A DNA stretch of 10,811 nucleotides from Syntrophobacterales bacterium (GCA_021159265.1 JAGGSD010000154.1:1-10811), one strand, 5' to 3'. Positions 1 through 6,227 are shown, counted from the stretch's first letter. Translations and numbers: made by a program. The notes: generated from the sequence alone by a model not told the origin.

Positions 1-44
1 TGATATCAGATTCTTCGCTATCGCTCAGAATGACAAAAGAGTGT
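1..44. repeat. Fragment of a short dispersed intergenic repeat (imperfect palindrome)
   Basis: The first bases form an imperfect inverted repeat around CGCTATCGC, with ATTCTTCGCT on one side and CTCAGAAT on the other, followed by GACAAAAGAG. The phrase 'attctgagcga...gcgaagaat' on the minus strand is, from memory, a common interspersed non-coding repeat in many bacterial genomes; I could not check this. No gene is visible between it and the start codon at 101. The left edge is cut by the window. Confidence 0.3.
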
Positions 45-100
45 TTTTGTAACTTTTTACGAAACCGTCAAGGTCTGAATTTAAAGAATGGGGAGTAGTT

Positions 101-1273
101 ATGAGAAAACAGGAAATGGATTATTTATTGAATCAAATGCTTGAGTCGTATGATGATGTCTCTGATTTGAATATGACGGTCGGTAAGCCGTTTCAAGTAG
201 AAACCTCTGGACAACTTAGAAGTGTTTTAAGTCCACCCTTTACTCTGCTTACCCCTTTTCAAACAGAAATCTTTGCTCTGAATCTTATTAATCAGGATCG
301 TCGGTTAACGGAAATTCTTCTTCGAGAAGGATCGTGTGACACTTCGTATGAGCTTTCCGAAAAGGCTCGTTTCAGGGTAAATATTTTTTGTCAGCATGAA
401 ACCTACTCTATCGTGATGCGTAAACTGGAGGCTAAAGTTCCCACTATTGAACAAATGAATCTACCGGATGTCTTTTATGATTTGGCAAAGGAAAAAAACG
501 GGATAATACTGTTTACCGGTGCAACTGGCACCGGAAAAACAACATCGCTGGCTGCCATACTAGATGTGATTAACGATAATCAGTCAGTTCATGTGATAAC
601 TCTCGAAGATCCTGTTGAATTTCGTCATACTCATAAGAAGGCTACCTTTAATCAGAGAGAGTTGGGGAAAGACTTTGATACGTTTGCCAATGGCCTTCGC
701 GCTTCATTGAGACAGGCTCCTAAAGTGATCTTGCTCGGTGAGATGAGAGATAGAGAATCACTAGAGATAGGGTTAACTGCCGCGGAAACAGGACATCTGG
801 TGTTAAGTACGCTCCATACCGTTAACGCCGGGCAGACAATTAACCGGATAATCGGAATGTTTACTTCGGAAGAGGAAAATCAGATTCGAATTCGTCTGGC
901 CGATACAATACGATGGATAATATGCCAGAGATTGCTGCCTAAAGTTGGTGGCGGAAGAATTGCTGCTTTTGAGATAATGAGAACCAGCCTCAGGGTGAAG
1001 GATGCGATCCTTCACGGGGAATCGGAAGGCAAGACTTTTCTTGATATAATCGAAGCGGGAAAGGCTTTTGGCATGATCACGTTCGATGATAGTATTGTTG
1101 AATTATATAATAATGGTTTGATCACCGAGGAGACAGCTCTGGCTTATGCTACGGCTAAGGGAGTTGTCGGGCGTGGTATTGATTCAATAAAGGCTGCCCG
1201 GGGCGAAGCTACTTCTGAAGTAGAAGAATTACAGGTTGATAAGAATTACGGGAAACCGCTAAGAAGATTTTAA
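101..1273 (+). CDS. PilT/PilU-family type IV pilus retraction ATPase
   Basis: Hexameric secretion-type ATPase, expected on the cytoplasmic face of a type IV pilus machine, where ATP hydrolysis drives pilus disassembly and twitching. Visible motifs are Walker A GATGTGKTT (residues 140-148), the Asp box ITLEDPVEF (166-174), Walker B VILLGEMRD (209-217), the His box LVLSTLHT (233-240) and the conserved QRLLPK (276-281). The N-terminal PAS-like domain has SDLNMTVGKP (21-30), where PilT normally reads SDLH. RQAPK (204-208) stands where PilT has RxDPD and is closer to PilU's RQAPD, so PilT and PilU cannot be separated by eye. The C-terminal part (FDDSIVELYNNGLIT, 328-342) is family-typical, followed by about 50 extra residues. 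GGGGAG at 90-95 supports the ATG at 101. It forms an operon with the next gene (17-bp gap). No pilin or other pilus gene is in the window. Confidence 0.93.
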   Translation: MRKQEMDYLLNQMLESYDDVSDLNMTVGKPFQVETSGQLRSVLSPPFTLLTPFQTEIFALNLINQDRRLTEILLREGSCDTSYELSEKARFRVNIFCQHETYSIVMRKLEAKVPTIEQMNLPDVFYDLAKEKNGIILFTGATGTGKTTSLAAILDVINDNQSVHVITLEDPVEFRHTHKKATFNQRELGKDFDTFANGLRASLRQAPKVILLGEMRDRESLEIGLTAAETGHLVLSTLHTVNAGQTINRIIGMFTSEEENQIRIRLADTIRWIICQRLLPKVGGGRIAAFEIMRTSLRVKDAILHGESEGKTFLDIIEAGKAFGMITFDDSIVELYNNGLITEETALAYATAKGVVGRGIDSIKAARGEATSEVEELQVDKNYGKPLRRF

Positions 1274-1290
1274 AGGATGAGGAGACTACT

Positions 1291-1809
1291 ATGATGAATG
1301 AAGACAAAGGACTTCTTGAGAAAATTGCATCCGGGTTTTATGATGCTTTGAATAAGCCGTTTGATTTTATGGAAGAAGGGAAGGAAACTGCACTGATATG
1401 TGAAACTGATACTTCAATACGAAAAAAAATCATCAATTCTCTGGAAGGAGAGGGTTATTACATTACAGAAGCTGCTTCCGCGAGTGATGCGCTAAAGTAC
1501 ATGCGGGTTCATGTATATCAACTAATTGTGGTAAATGAAAACTTTGAGACTGAGATTCCGGATGACAACCCGGTCCTTGAATATATCAACCGTCTTCCCA
1601 TGAGTACACGAAGAAACATCTTTGTAGCAATGGTAAGCAGTCGATTCAGATCTATGAATAACATGGCTGCCTTTAACCGGAGTGTTAATCTCATCATCAA
1701 TATAAAAAACATTGATAAAGCCGGCGCTATTTTAAAGTACGGCATAGCAGATAATAAAGCCTTCTACCGCGTTTTTAACGAAACCCTGAAAAAGACAGGG
1801 CGTGTTTGA
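1291..1809 (+). CDS. Receiver-like protein lacking the phospho-acceptor Asp
   Basis: 172 residues. Residues 33-145 read like a CheY-type receiver: TALICETD (33-40) is the first beta strand ending in the acidic pocket (E38, D40), EGYYITEAASASDALKYM (54-71) matches the usual second strand and helix, and YQLIVVNENFE (76-86) matches the strand that carries the phosphorylated Asp. Here that position is Asn82. The conserved switch Thr/Ser may be S116 or S117, and the normal Lys-Pro after strand five is not evident. It is therefore probably not phosphorylated in the normal way and may act as a binding module. Residues 1-30 are a separate N-terminal segment. GGAG at 1281-1284 gives a clear ribosome site. 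It lies directly downstream of the PilT/PilU-like ATPase gene, so a role as its partner or regulator is inferred. The exact family was not recognised. Confidence 0.8.
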   Translation: MMNEDKGLLEKIASGFYDALNKPFDFMEEGKETALICETDTSIRKKIINSLEGEGYYITEAASASDALKYMRVHVYQLIVVNENFETEIPDDNPVLEYINRLPMSTRRNIFVAMVSSRFRSMNNMAAFNRSVNLIINIKNIDKAGAILKYGIADNKAFYRVFNETLKKTGRV

Positions 1810-1886
1810 TGTTAAGGACTCAAGGATTTTCTAACCCGGACAAGCCGGAAGAACTGAAAAACGGGCGGCATGAATGGTTAGACTGA
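1809..1886 (+). other. 25-codon ORF coupled (TGATG) to the receiver-like gene, running into a repeat
   Basis: The stop of the preceding gene overlaps an ATG in the arrangement TGATG. That ATG opens 25 codons starting MLRTQGFSNPDKPEELKNG. The frame closes at TGA 1884-1886, which lies inside the 20-bp near-tandem repeat starting at 1874. This is what a downstream gene cut off by repeat DNA would look like, but a chance reading frame of this size is also likely. No independent ribosome site is obvious; translational coupling would be needed. Confidence 0.2.
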
Positions 1887-1947
1887 GCGTTCGATGGTTC
1901 GACTGAGCTCACGCCGAAGTCTCAAGCTGAAGTCTTGCCGAAGGCAA
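1874..1947. repeat. Near-tandem 20-bp direct repeat followed by a small hairpin
   Basis: Two adjacent 20-bp units (1874-1893 and 1894-1913) both begin ATGGTT(A/C)GACTGAGC and agree at 16 of 20 positions. They are followed by GCCGAAGTCT (1913-1922) and GCTGAAGTCT (1926-1935), then a perfect TTGCC-GAA-GGCAA hairpin (1935-1947). It resembles interspersed intergenic repeat DNA. No T-run follows the hairpin, so it is not a convincing intrinsic terminator for the upstream operon. Confidence 0.45.
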
Positions 1948-1986
1948 ACTCGTTTGTCCGTGCGTAACTACTCATGCTGAAATGTG

Positions 1987-2012
1987 AAAAAAACGAATCT
2001 GACTTTTTAGTC
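1987..2012 (-). terminator. Weak candidate terminator after the carbonic anhydrase gene
   Basis: Read on the minus strand, a 4-bp stem (GACT-AAAA-AGTC, 2012-2001) is followed six bases later by seven T (1993-1987). It is 22 bp past the gamma-carbonic anhydrase stop. The stem is short, so the call is tentative. Confidence 0.22.
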
Positions 2013-2023
2013 TTAATTCCTTG

Positions 2024-2055
2024 CCTTTGACCTTTAGCCTTTGCGGCTTTGCCGC
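2024..2055 (-). repeat. Heptamer tract and hairpin forming the 3' end of the carbonic anhydrase gene
   Basis: On the + strand three 7-bp units run in tandem: CCTTTGA (2024-2030), CCTTTAG (2031-2037) and CCTTTGC (2038-2044). They lead into a perfect GCGGC-TTT-GCCGC hairpin (2043-2055). The tract contains the carbonic anhydrase stop codon (2034-2036) and encodes its last residues, QSRKG. It looks like repeat DNA that reaches into the gene's end. Confidence 0.45.
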
Positions 2056-2657
2056 ATTAAATAGCTTCTCGCAAGGCTGGTATTTACGTGGACAACACCT
2101 TTGTTCATGTCTTTCATGGGATAATCTTCGGTGATTTCCGGTAACTTCTCCGCATCTTCCTGGGTTTTTATAACCGATCCTGCCGGCACATACCTGTAGT
2201 CCGGCACAGTGACTCCCATGATAATAACACCAGGTTCAATTACACATTTCTCGCCTACGTAAGATTTGAAAACAAGTGTTTTCATTCCAACGAAGGTATC
2301 ATTCAATATAACTGCCGGTCCGTGAACTTGTACCTGATGGGCAAGAGAAACCCTTCTGCCTATATAAACAGCGTAGTTGTTCCCGTTGACTTGATAAATA
2401 TTTTTATCAACGGGTTCCCCATTCTTTTCTGTTTCGAGGGCGTGTATGATCACACCATCCTGAACGTTTGAATCGTCGCCAATATGCAATGGTTGGCCTT
2501 CATCACCGCGGATGGAGGCCATGGGTGAGACCATGATATTTTTGCCAAGAATTACATTACCGATAACAGCCGCAAGAGGATGGACATAGGTGGAAGGATC
2601 GATTACGGGTTCAGATACCTTTGAGCTAAAATCAGTCAGTACATTTTTCCCTATCAT
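2034..2657 (-). CDS. cam: Cam-type gamma-class carbonic anhydrase
   Basis: Catalyses reversible CO2 hydration to bicarbonate. Left-handed beta-helix protein, expected to be a trimer with metal bound between subunits. From memory of Methanosarcina thermophila Cam, the match is close throughout: SIRGDEG (48-54) corresponds to Cam SIRSDEG and SNVQDGVIIHALE (63-75) to SNVQDGVVLHALE. The three metal ligands are H72, H107 and H112, in HALE and SLAHQVQVHGPA. Also present are R50, D52, Q66 and D67, the two acidic-loop Glu residues of true Cam (E53, equivalent to Cam E62; E75, equivalent to E84) and N192 near the C-terminus. Related CamH and acyltransferase-like proteins lack the acidic loop, so real carbonic anhydrase activity is likely. 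No signal peptide is visible, so it is probably cytoplasmic. GGAGG lies 7 bases before the ATG. The start overlaps the coaE stop by 4 bp (ATGA), suggesting translational coupling. Confidence 0.93.
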   Translation of the reverse strand: MIGKNVLTDFSSKVSEPVIDPSTYVHPLAAVIGNVILGKNIMVSPMASIRGDEGQPLHIGDDSNVQDGVIIHALETEKNGEPVDKNIYQVNGNNYAVYIGRRVSLAHQVQVHGPAVILNDTFVGMKTLVFKSYVGEKCVIEPGVIIMGVTVPDYRYVPAGSVIKTQEDAEKLPEITEDYPMKDMNKGVVHVNTSLARSYLMRQSRKG

Positions 2658-3298
2658 TTTCTGCCTCCATCATTGATATATCTTTTTCTGATAATCCGCT
2701 CTTTTTCGAGGAGTTTTCCCCATATTTCATCGACTATCTTGCTTGTTTCTTTTAAAGGTCCTTCATTGTTGATGACAAAATCAGCGTAGGGAATTTTGTC
2801 ATCTATCGACATTTGTGAATTAAGTCTATATTCAGCCTTTTTTATACTGTATCCGTCTCTTTTTATAATTCTTTTAATTTGCTCTTCAGGAGATATGTAG
2901 ACAAGAATTCTGATGTCCACTCTATTGTGCAACCCTATTTCTATAAGAAGTGGTATGTCGGATATGATAATGGCATCTTCTTTTTCTTTTCGAATGTTCT
3001 CGATTCTCTTTTGCCATTCATTAATAACGACAGGGTGAACAATACTGTTCAGTTTATTCAGTTTTTTCCTGTCGCGGAAAACAATCTCTCCCAGTTTTTT
3101 CCGGTTGATGGTATCATCCGCGTTGAGGATTTTCTTCCCAAAATGTTCAACGATTTCTTTCCATGCCTGTCTGTTTGGTTCCTCCACAAAGTAGGTAAGC
3201 GCATCGAAGTCAATTATGTACGCTCCTTTTGCACTGAAAAGCCTGTCAATGGTTGACTTTCCGCTTCCTATCCCACCTGTTAATCCCACGTTCAGCAT
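2654..3298 (-). CDS. coaE: Dephospho-CoA kinase
   Basis: Last step of coenzyme A synthesis: ATP-dependent phosphorylation of the 3'-hydroxyl of dephospho-CoA in the cytoplasm. The P-loop GGIGSGKST is at residues 8-16. The family's Asp-containing segment after the second strand is IIDFDALTYFVEEP (28-41), normally DADxxARxLxxPG. Other family motifs are LNSIVHPVV (83-91), SDIPLLIE (113-120) and the lid region around RIIKRDGYS (143-151). 214 residues, slightly longer than the usual 200 or so, with a basic C-terminal tail. The next upstream in-frame codons include a stop, which fixes the ATG at 3298; the ribosome site is weak (AGAAG). It is the first gene of a two-gene unit with the gamma-carbonic anhydrase. 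No direct metabolic link between the two is known to me. Confidence 0.95.
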   Translation of the reverse strand: MLNVGLTGGIGSGKSTIDRLFSAKGAYIIDFDALTYFVEEPNRQAWKEIVEHFGKKILNADDTINRKKLGEIVFRDRKKLNKLNSIVHPVVINEWQKRIENIRKEKEDAIIISDIPLLIEIGLHNRVDIRILVYISPEEQIKRIIKRDGYSIKKAEYRLNSQMSIDDKIPYADFVINNEGPLKETSKIVDEIWGKLLEKERIIRKRYINDGGRK

Positions 3299-3343
3299 AC
3301 GCAGCTTCTATCATAAGGGGCGCTTTACAGCAATAAAAAATAC

Positions 3344-3377
3344 TGTCACTTGACAATACGTGAGAAGTGAGTAAATA
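3344..3377 (+). promoter_or_regulatory. Candidate promoter with overlapping palindrome upstream of the small conserved gene
   Basis: TTGACA (3350-3355) is a consensus -35; TAAATA (3372-3377), 16 bp later, is a weak -10 (3 of 6). The -35 overlaps an inverted repeat TGTCA-CT-TGACA (3344-3355), which could be an operator. The start codon is about 90 bp downstream. Nothing else recognisable was seen between 3299 and 3468. Confidence 0.33.
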
Positions 3378-3468
3378 GAGATTAATCAGCATTTAATTCA
3401 CCCCGTGAATCCGATTGCACAATGTTTGCAAAGGTCTCAAGATATCTATTGAATAAGTGGAGGAAATT

Positions 3469-3801
3469 ATGCCCATTGAAAAATTGTTGGAACAGACAAA
3501 AAAGTTTGAAATTGATGCCTATAAGAGACAACCCGATTTTATAACAAATCATATTTCCTTTACGGGAACGCCGGAAAAGCATCCTTATGATACAGACAAG
3601 ATTATTTTAATACCGGACCCTTTGAGTGCGAACATATCTTATTATGAATTTGCCACGGCGAATATAGAAGGTGTCGAAGAATTGCCGAGTTTGGTAACAA
3701 TAGATGGGAAGTCAATCAGAGTAATCCGGATATGGGTGAAAAAAGGGAGTATTGGAGTGCGATCGACTCCGTTTATTGTTGAGAACACGCTAAAGAGGTA
3801 A
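3469..3801 (+). CDS. Conserved small protein of unknown function
   Basis: 110 residues, starting MPIEKLLEQTKKFEID. The ATG at 3469 is chosen because GGAGG (3459-3463) sits 5 bases upstream; an in-frame GTG at 3457 would place that ribosome site inside the gene. The protein is soluble, with no signal peptide or membrane segment. It has a family-like central phrase FTGTPEKHPYD (about residues 31-41), a beta-rich middle (KIILIPDP), EGVEELPSLV and a basic end RIWVKKGSIGVRSTPFIVENT. I recall similar short proteins from sulfate-reducing and syntrophic bacteria, sometimes auto-named inorganic pyrophosphatase Ppa. That is an unverified memory, and the Asp-rich catalytic motif of family I pyrophosphatases is not visible here, so I do not assign that function. 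Confidence 0.8.
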   Translation: MPIEKLLEQTKKFEIDAYKRQPDFITNHISFTGTPEKHPYDTDKIILIPDPLSANISYYEFATANIEGVEELPSLVTIDGKSIRVIRIWVKKGSIGVRSTPFIVENTLKR

Positions 3802-3805
3802 CGGG

Positions 3806-3964
3806 ATGAAAATGACAAATTCAACATTCAAAATTGCTTTTATACTCTTATCCCCCGTACTGTTCTTTGATCCAGGACTGATATTCTCCGCTGTTAACTC
3901 GCTCCACCCATTTTTTGTTATTGATATACCACCGTATAGTTTTTCTCAATCCTGTCTCGAATGA
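3806..3964 (+). other. 52-codon ORF with signal-peptide-like start, running antisense into rfbB
   Basis: An ATG 4 bp after the preceding stop has AGAGG (3794-3798) 7 bases upstream. The N-terminus MKMTNSTFKIAFILLSPVL looks like a lipoprotein or secretion signal. From 3848 on, the frame is simply the antisense of the rfbB 3' end and stops at 3962-3964. It may be the stub of a second gene of this operon, cut off where rfbB DNA begins, or a chance frame. Confidence 0.2.
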
Positions 3965-4915
3965 CTCCATGGGAGACCAGTTCAATTGTTTGTGTAATTT
4001 GGTGAAGTCTATGGCGTATCTTTTGTCATGGCCGGGTCTGTCCTTGACAAAAGTTATCAGATTTCTTCTTGGACCGCCTTTGTCAGGAAAACAGATTTCA
4101 TCTAATATATCACAGATCATTTGTACGATTACAATATTCTCCATTTCCATATTGCCGCCGATATTGTATGTCTGTCCTCTTTTCCCGGAATTCATAATAG
4201 TCCAGATTGCTTCGCAGTGATCTTCCACATAAAGCCAGTCTCTGACGTTCTTACCGTCTCCGTAAATGGGCAGCTCCTTTCCCTCCATTGCATTGAGGGT
4301 GATCAAAGGAATCAATTTTTCCGGAAACTGATAAGGTCCATAATTATTGGAACAGTTGGATATGGTTACGGGAAGGCCAAAGGTTTTGTAATATGCTCTT
4401 ACAAGATGATCTGAGGAAGCCTTGGAAGCAGAATAAGGACTGTTTGGCCGGTAAGGAGTCGTTTCCTTGAACAGCCCTCTTTTACCAAGACTGCCATATA
4501 CTTCGTCAGTGCTGATATGGTGGAAAAGAACGAATTGTTCCGAATGTGCACGGGCTGTTTCGAGGAGATTATAGGTGCCGATGATATTTGTATATATAAA
4601 TGCACCCGGTTTCTTGATAGATCTGTCCACGTGCGATTCGGCAGCAAAGTGACAGATTGCGTCAACCTCATATCGCAAAAAAAGTTCCCTTATAACATCA
4701 AAATCGCAAATATCCGCCCTTTCGAAAATGTATCTTCCCGGATACATTTTTTCTATTTCGATTAAGTTTTCAGGATTTCCAGCATATGTCAGCTTATCTA
4801 CATTGATGATCCTTCCGCCAAAGTCAGTTTTATCCAGGATATAGTGAATGAAGTTGCTTCCAATAAAGCCGCAACCACCGGTTACCATTAGATTTTGCAC
4901 TTTCTGCATTTCCAT
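3848..4915 (-). CDS. rfbB: dTDP-glucose 4,6-dehydratase
   Basis: Converts dTDP-glucose to dTDP-4-keto-6-deoxyglucose, an entry step to dTDP-rhamnose and other 6-deoxysugars of surface polysaccharides; cytoplasmic, NAD-dependent. 355 residues, full family length. Extended short-chain dehydrogenase fold: NAD-binding GGCGFIGS (13-20), KLTYAGNPENL (41-51), DICD (68-71), HFAAESHVDRSI (89-100), the catalytic Thr-Asp-Glu in STDEVYGSL (T136, D137, E138), YxxxK as Y161-K165, and the substrate-binding segments NNYGPYQFPEKLIPL (190-204), RDWLYVEDH (225-233) and DRPGHDKRYAID (292-303). The C-terminus YQSWIKEQYGG is typical. GGAGG lies 11 bases before the first ATG, a little far; a second Met two codons on would be worse. 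It stands alone here, without rfbA, rfbC or rfbD beside it, so its partners must be elsewhere. Its 3' end faces a small conserved gene with 46 bp between. Confidence 0.96.
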   Translation of the reverse strand: MEMQKVQNLMVTGGCGFIGSNFIHYILDKTDFGGRIINVDKLTYAGNPENLIEIEKMYPGRYIFERADICDFDVIRELFLRYEVDAICHFAAESHVDRSIKKPGAFIYTNIIGTYNLLETARAHSEQFVLFHHISTDEVYGSLGKRGLFKETTPYRPNSPYSASKASSDHLVRAYYKTFGLPVTISNCSNNYGPYQFPEKLIPLITLNAMEGKELPIYGDGKNVRDWLYVEDHCEAIWTIMNSGKRGQTYNIGGNMEMENIVIVQMICDILDEICFPDKGGPRRNLITFVKDRPGHDKRYAIDFTKLHKQLNWSPMESFETGLRKTIRWYINNKKWVERVNSGEYQSWIKEQYGG

Positions 4916-4979
4916 TGATAATATGGCCTCCGCTTTCTATTGAGAAAAAACTCTAACAGCTCTTTAGTCTTTACCGCAA

Positions 4980-5008
4980 TTAATATCTTAATATGATTAT
5001 ATGGTCAA
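4980..5008 (-). promoter_or_regulatory. Candidate rfbB promoter
   Basis: On the minus strand TTGACC (5008-5003) is followed after 17 bp by TATTAA (4985-4980), 5/6 and 4/6 matches to sigma-70 boxes. The leader to the rfbB start would be about 60 bases. The region is very AT-rich, so chance boxes are possible. Confidence 0.4.
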
Positions 5009-5032
5009 TCTTATAATATATTGCCTATAACC

Positions 5033-5061
5033 TTGACACGCCATGCATTTTCTCATAGATA
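5033..5061 (+). promoter_or_regulatory. Candidate promoter for the HAD-family gene
   Basis: TTGACA (5033-5038) is a perfect -35; 17 bp later stands TAGATA (5056-5061), a poor -10 (3/6). It is the best placed candidate between the divergent genes rfbB and the HAD protein. Confidence 0.33.
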
Positions 5062-5103
5062 TTTCTGAGTTTGTTATTAAGTTATTTTTTACATGGAGCA
5101 TAA

Positions 5104-5949
5104 ATGTCTTTAGAAAAATTAATTCTCCAATATTCCAGACCCCTGTTTCCCATACCTGCAGACTTACATAAAAGGGGAAAAACGAAGGGGAAGATTAGAG
5201 CCATTCTTTTCGATGTATACGGCACCCTTTTCATAAGCAAAGCAGGGGACATCAGTATGGCTAGAAAAGAGGCTGAACGAAATGTTATCGGCATTGAAGC
5301 CTTACTTGAAAGATTTCATAGTAACAAAAATGCCAAAAACCTGCCCGAGGAATTCTTTGAAGAAATAAAGAAAGAAAAAGAAAAGCTGAAAGGACAGGGG
5401 GTTGACTTTCCTGAGGTAAAAATTGAAAAAATATGGGAAAGAATACTAAAGATAGAAGATGCTGATAACATTAAACAATTTGCTGCGGAGTATGAACTTA
5501 TCGTAAACCCCGTGTATCCCATGCCCCATTTAAGGGAGGTTCTTGCTGCATGCAAAAAGAATAATATTCCCATGGGCATTATTTCAAATGCTCAATTTTA
5601 CACGCCTTACCTTTTTTATGCATTTTTGAACGCTACTTTAGAAGAGCTTGGTTTTGTCACTGATTTTGTCTTCTTTTCATATGTTTCCGGACATGTAAAG
5701 CCTTCGCTTTGCATGTTTGAAAGAGCTGCTGAAAACCTTGAAAAATCGGGGATACCGAAGTATAACACATTATATGTTGGCAATGATATGATAAAGGATA
5801 TTCATTGTGCAAGTAAGGTCGGTTTCCAGACAGCTCTCTTTGCGGGAGACAAAAGATCATTGAGGCTGGGCACAGAAGATACAATGGACGAAAAAATTTC
5901 TCCCGACCTTGTAATAACTGATCTTCTGCAGGTTCTGGATTTTGTTTAA
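5104..5949 (+). CDS. HAD-superfamily hydrolase
   Basis: Haloacid-dehalogenase-fold hydrolase, probably a phosphatase; substrate unknown. 281 residues. Motif I is FDVYGTLF (36-43) with nucleophile D37; the usual second Asp is Tyr39, as in DVYGTL-type members such as L-2-haloacid dehalogenases, so the leaving group could differ from a plain phosphate ester. Motif II is IISNAQ (159-164; S161), motif III Lys is K199 in GHVKPS, and motif IV is GNDMIKD (226-232; D228, D232). A charged helical cap follows motif I (about 50-130). The first 30 residues precede the fold and are unusual for the family. GGAG (5095-5098) sits 5 bases before the ATG. The gene is divergent from rfbB; no clear pathway link. 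A repeat element begins 20 bp after the stop, and no separate terminator is seen. Confidence 0.88.
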   Translation: MSLEKLILQYSRPLFPIPADLHKRGKTKGKIRAILFDVYGTLFISKAGDISMARKEAERNVIGIEALLERFHSNKNAKNLPEEFFEEIKKEKEKLKGQGVDFPEVKIEKIWERILKIEDADNIKQFAAEYELIVNPVYPMPHLREVLAACKKNNIPMGIISNAQFYTPYLFYAFLNATLEELGFVTDFVFFSYVSGHVKPSLCMFERAAENLEKSGIPKYNTLYVGNDMIKDIHCASKVGFQTALFAGDKRSLRLGTEDTMDEKISPDLVITDLLQVLDFV

Positions 5950-5968
5950 GAATGAGGTATAATTGTAG

Positions 5969-6180
5969 GTAACCGTTCACAGGTTCAGGGTTAAGGGTTA
6001 AGGACAAAGGCAGCATTAAAGACCTGAAGTCCTCGTCAAAAATGCTCATTTTCGCAAATAATTGCCAATTTGGCTCCGGATTTTGTTTCAGGTCTGACGA
6101 AGCTGACGCTTTTCTCGTACATACGCATCCCAAATGCAGTCCGGGGACAAGAATGGAACCTTGAACCCTTGAACGGTTAC
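5969..6180. repeat. Complete 212-bp repeat element with terminal inverted repeats (copy 1)
   Basis: The element starts GTAACCGTTCA (5969-5979) and ends with its exact complement TGAACGGTTAC (6170-6180); the similarity continues imperfectly inward for about 12 bp. Inside the left end are three 7-bp units: GGTTCAG (5982-5988), GGTTAAG (5989-5995) and GGTTAAG (5996-6002). The core 6011-6108 matches 10714-10811 at 91 of 98 positions by eye. It is non-coding in my reading, although one minus-strand frame is open across it. No clear target-site duplication is visible at the ends. It resembles a MITE or an interspersed palindromic repeat with no transposase of its own. It fills most of the 278-bp gap between the HAD gene and the next gene. 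Confidence 0.8.
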
Positions 6181-6227
6181 AAATATATTTTGTTTGACTC
6201 CGGCTTGTTCGAGTTAGGGAAATCAAA

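Noticed and set aside
1935..1947. Intrinsic terminator for the pilus operon
   Set aside because: The 5-bp hairpin is followed by ACTCGTTTG rather than a T-tract.
3457..3468. GTG start for the small conserved gene
   Set aside because: It would bury the GGAGG ribosome site inside the gene; the ATG at 3469 is 5 bases after that site.
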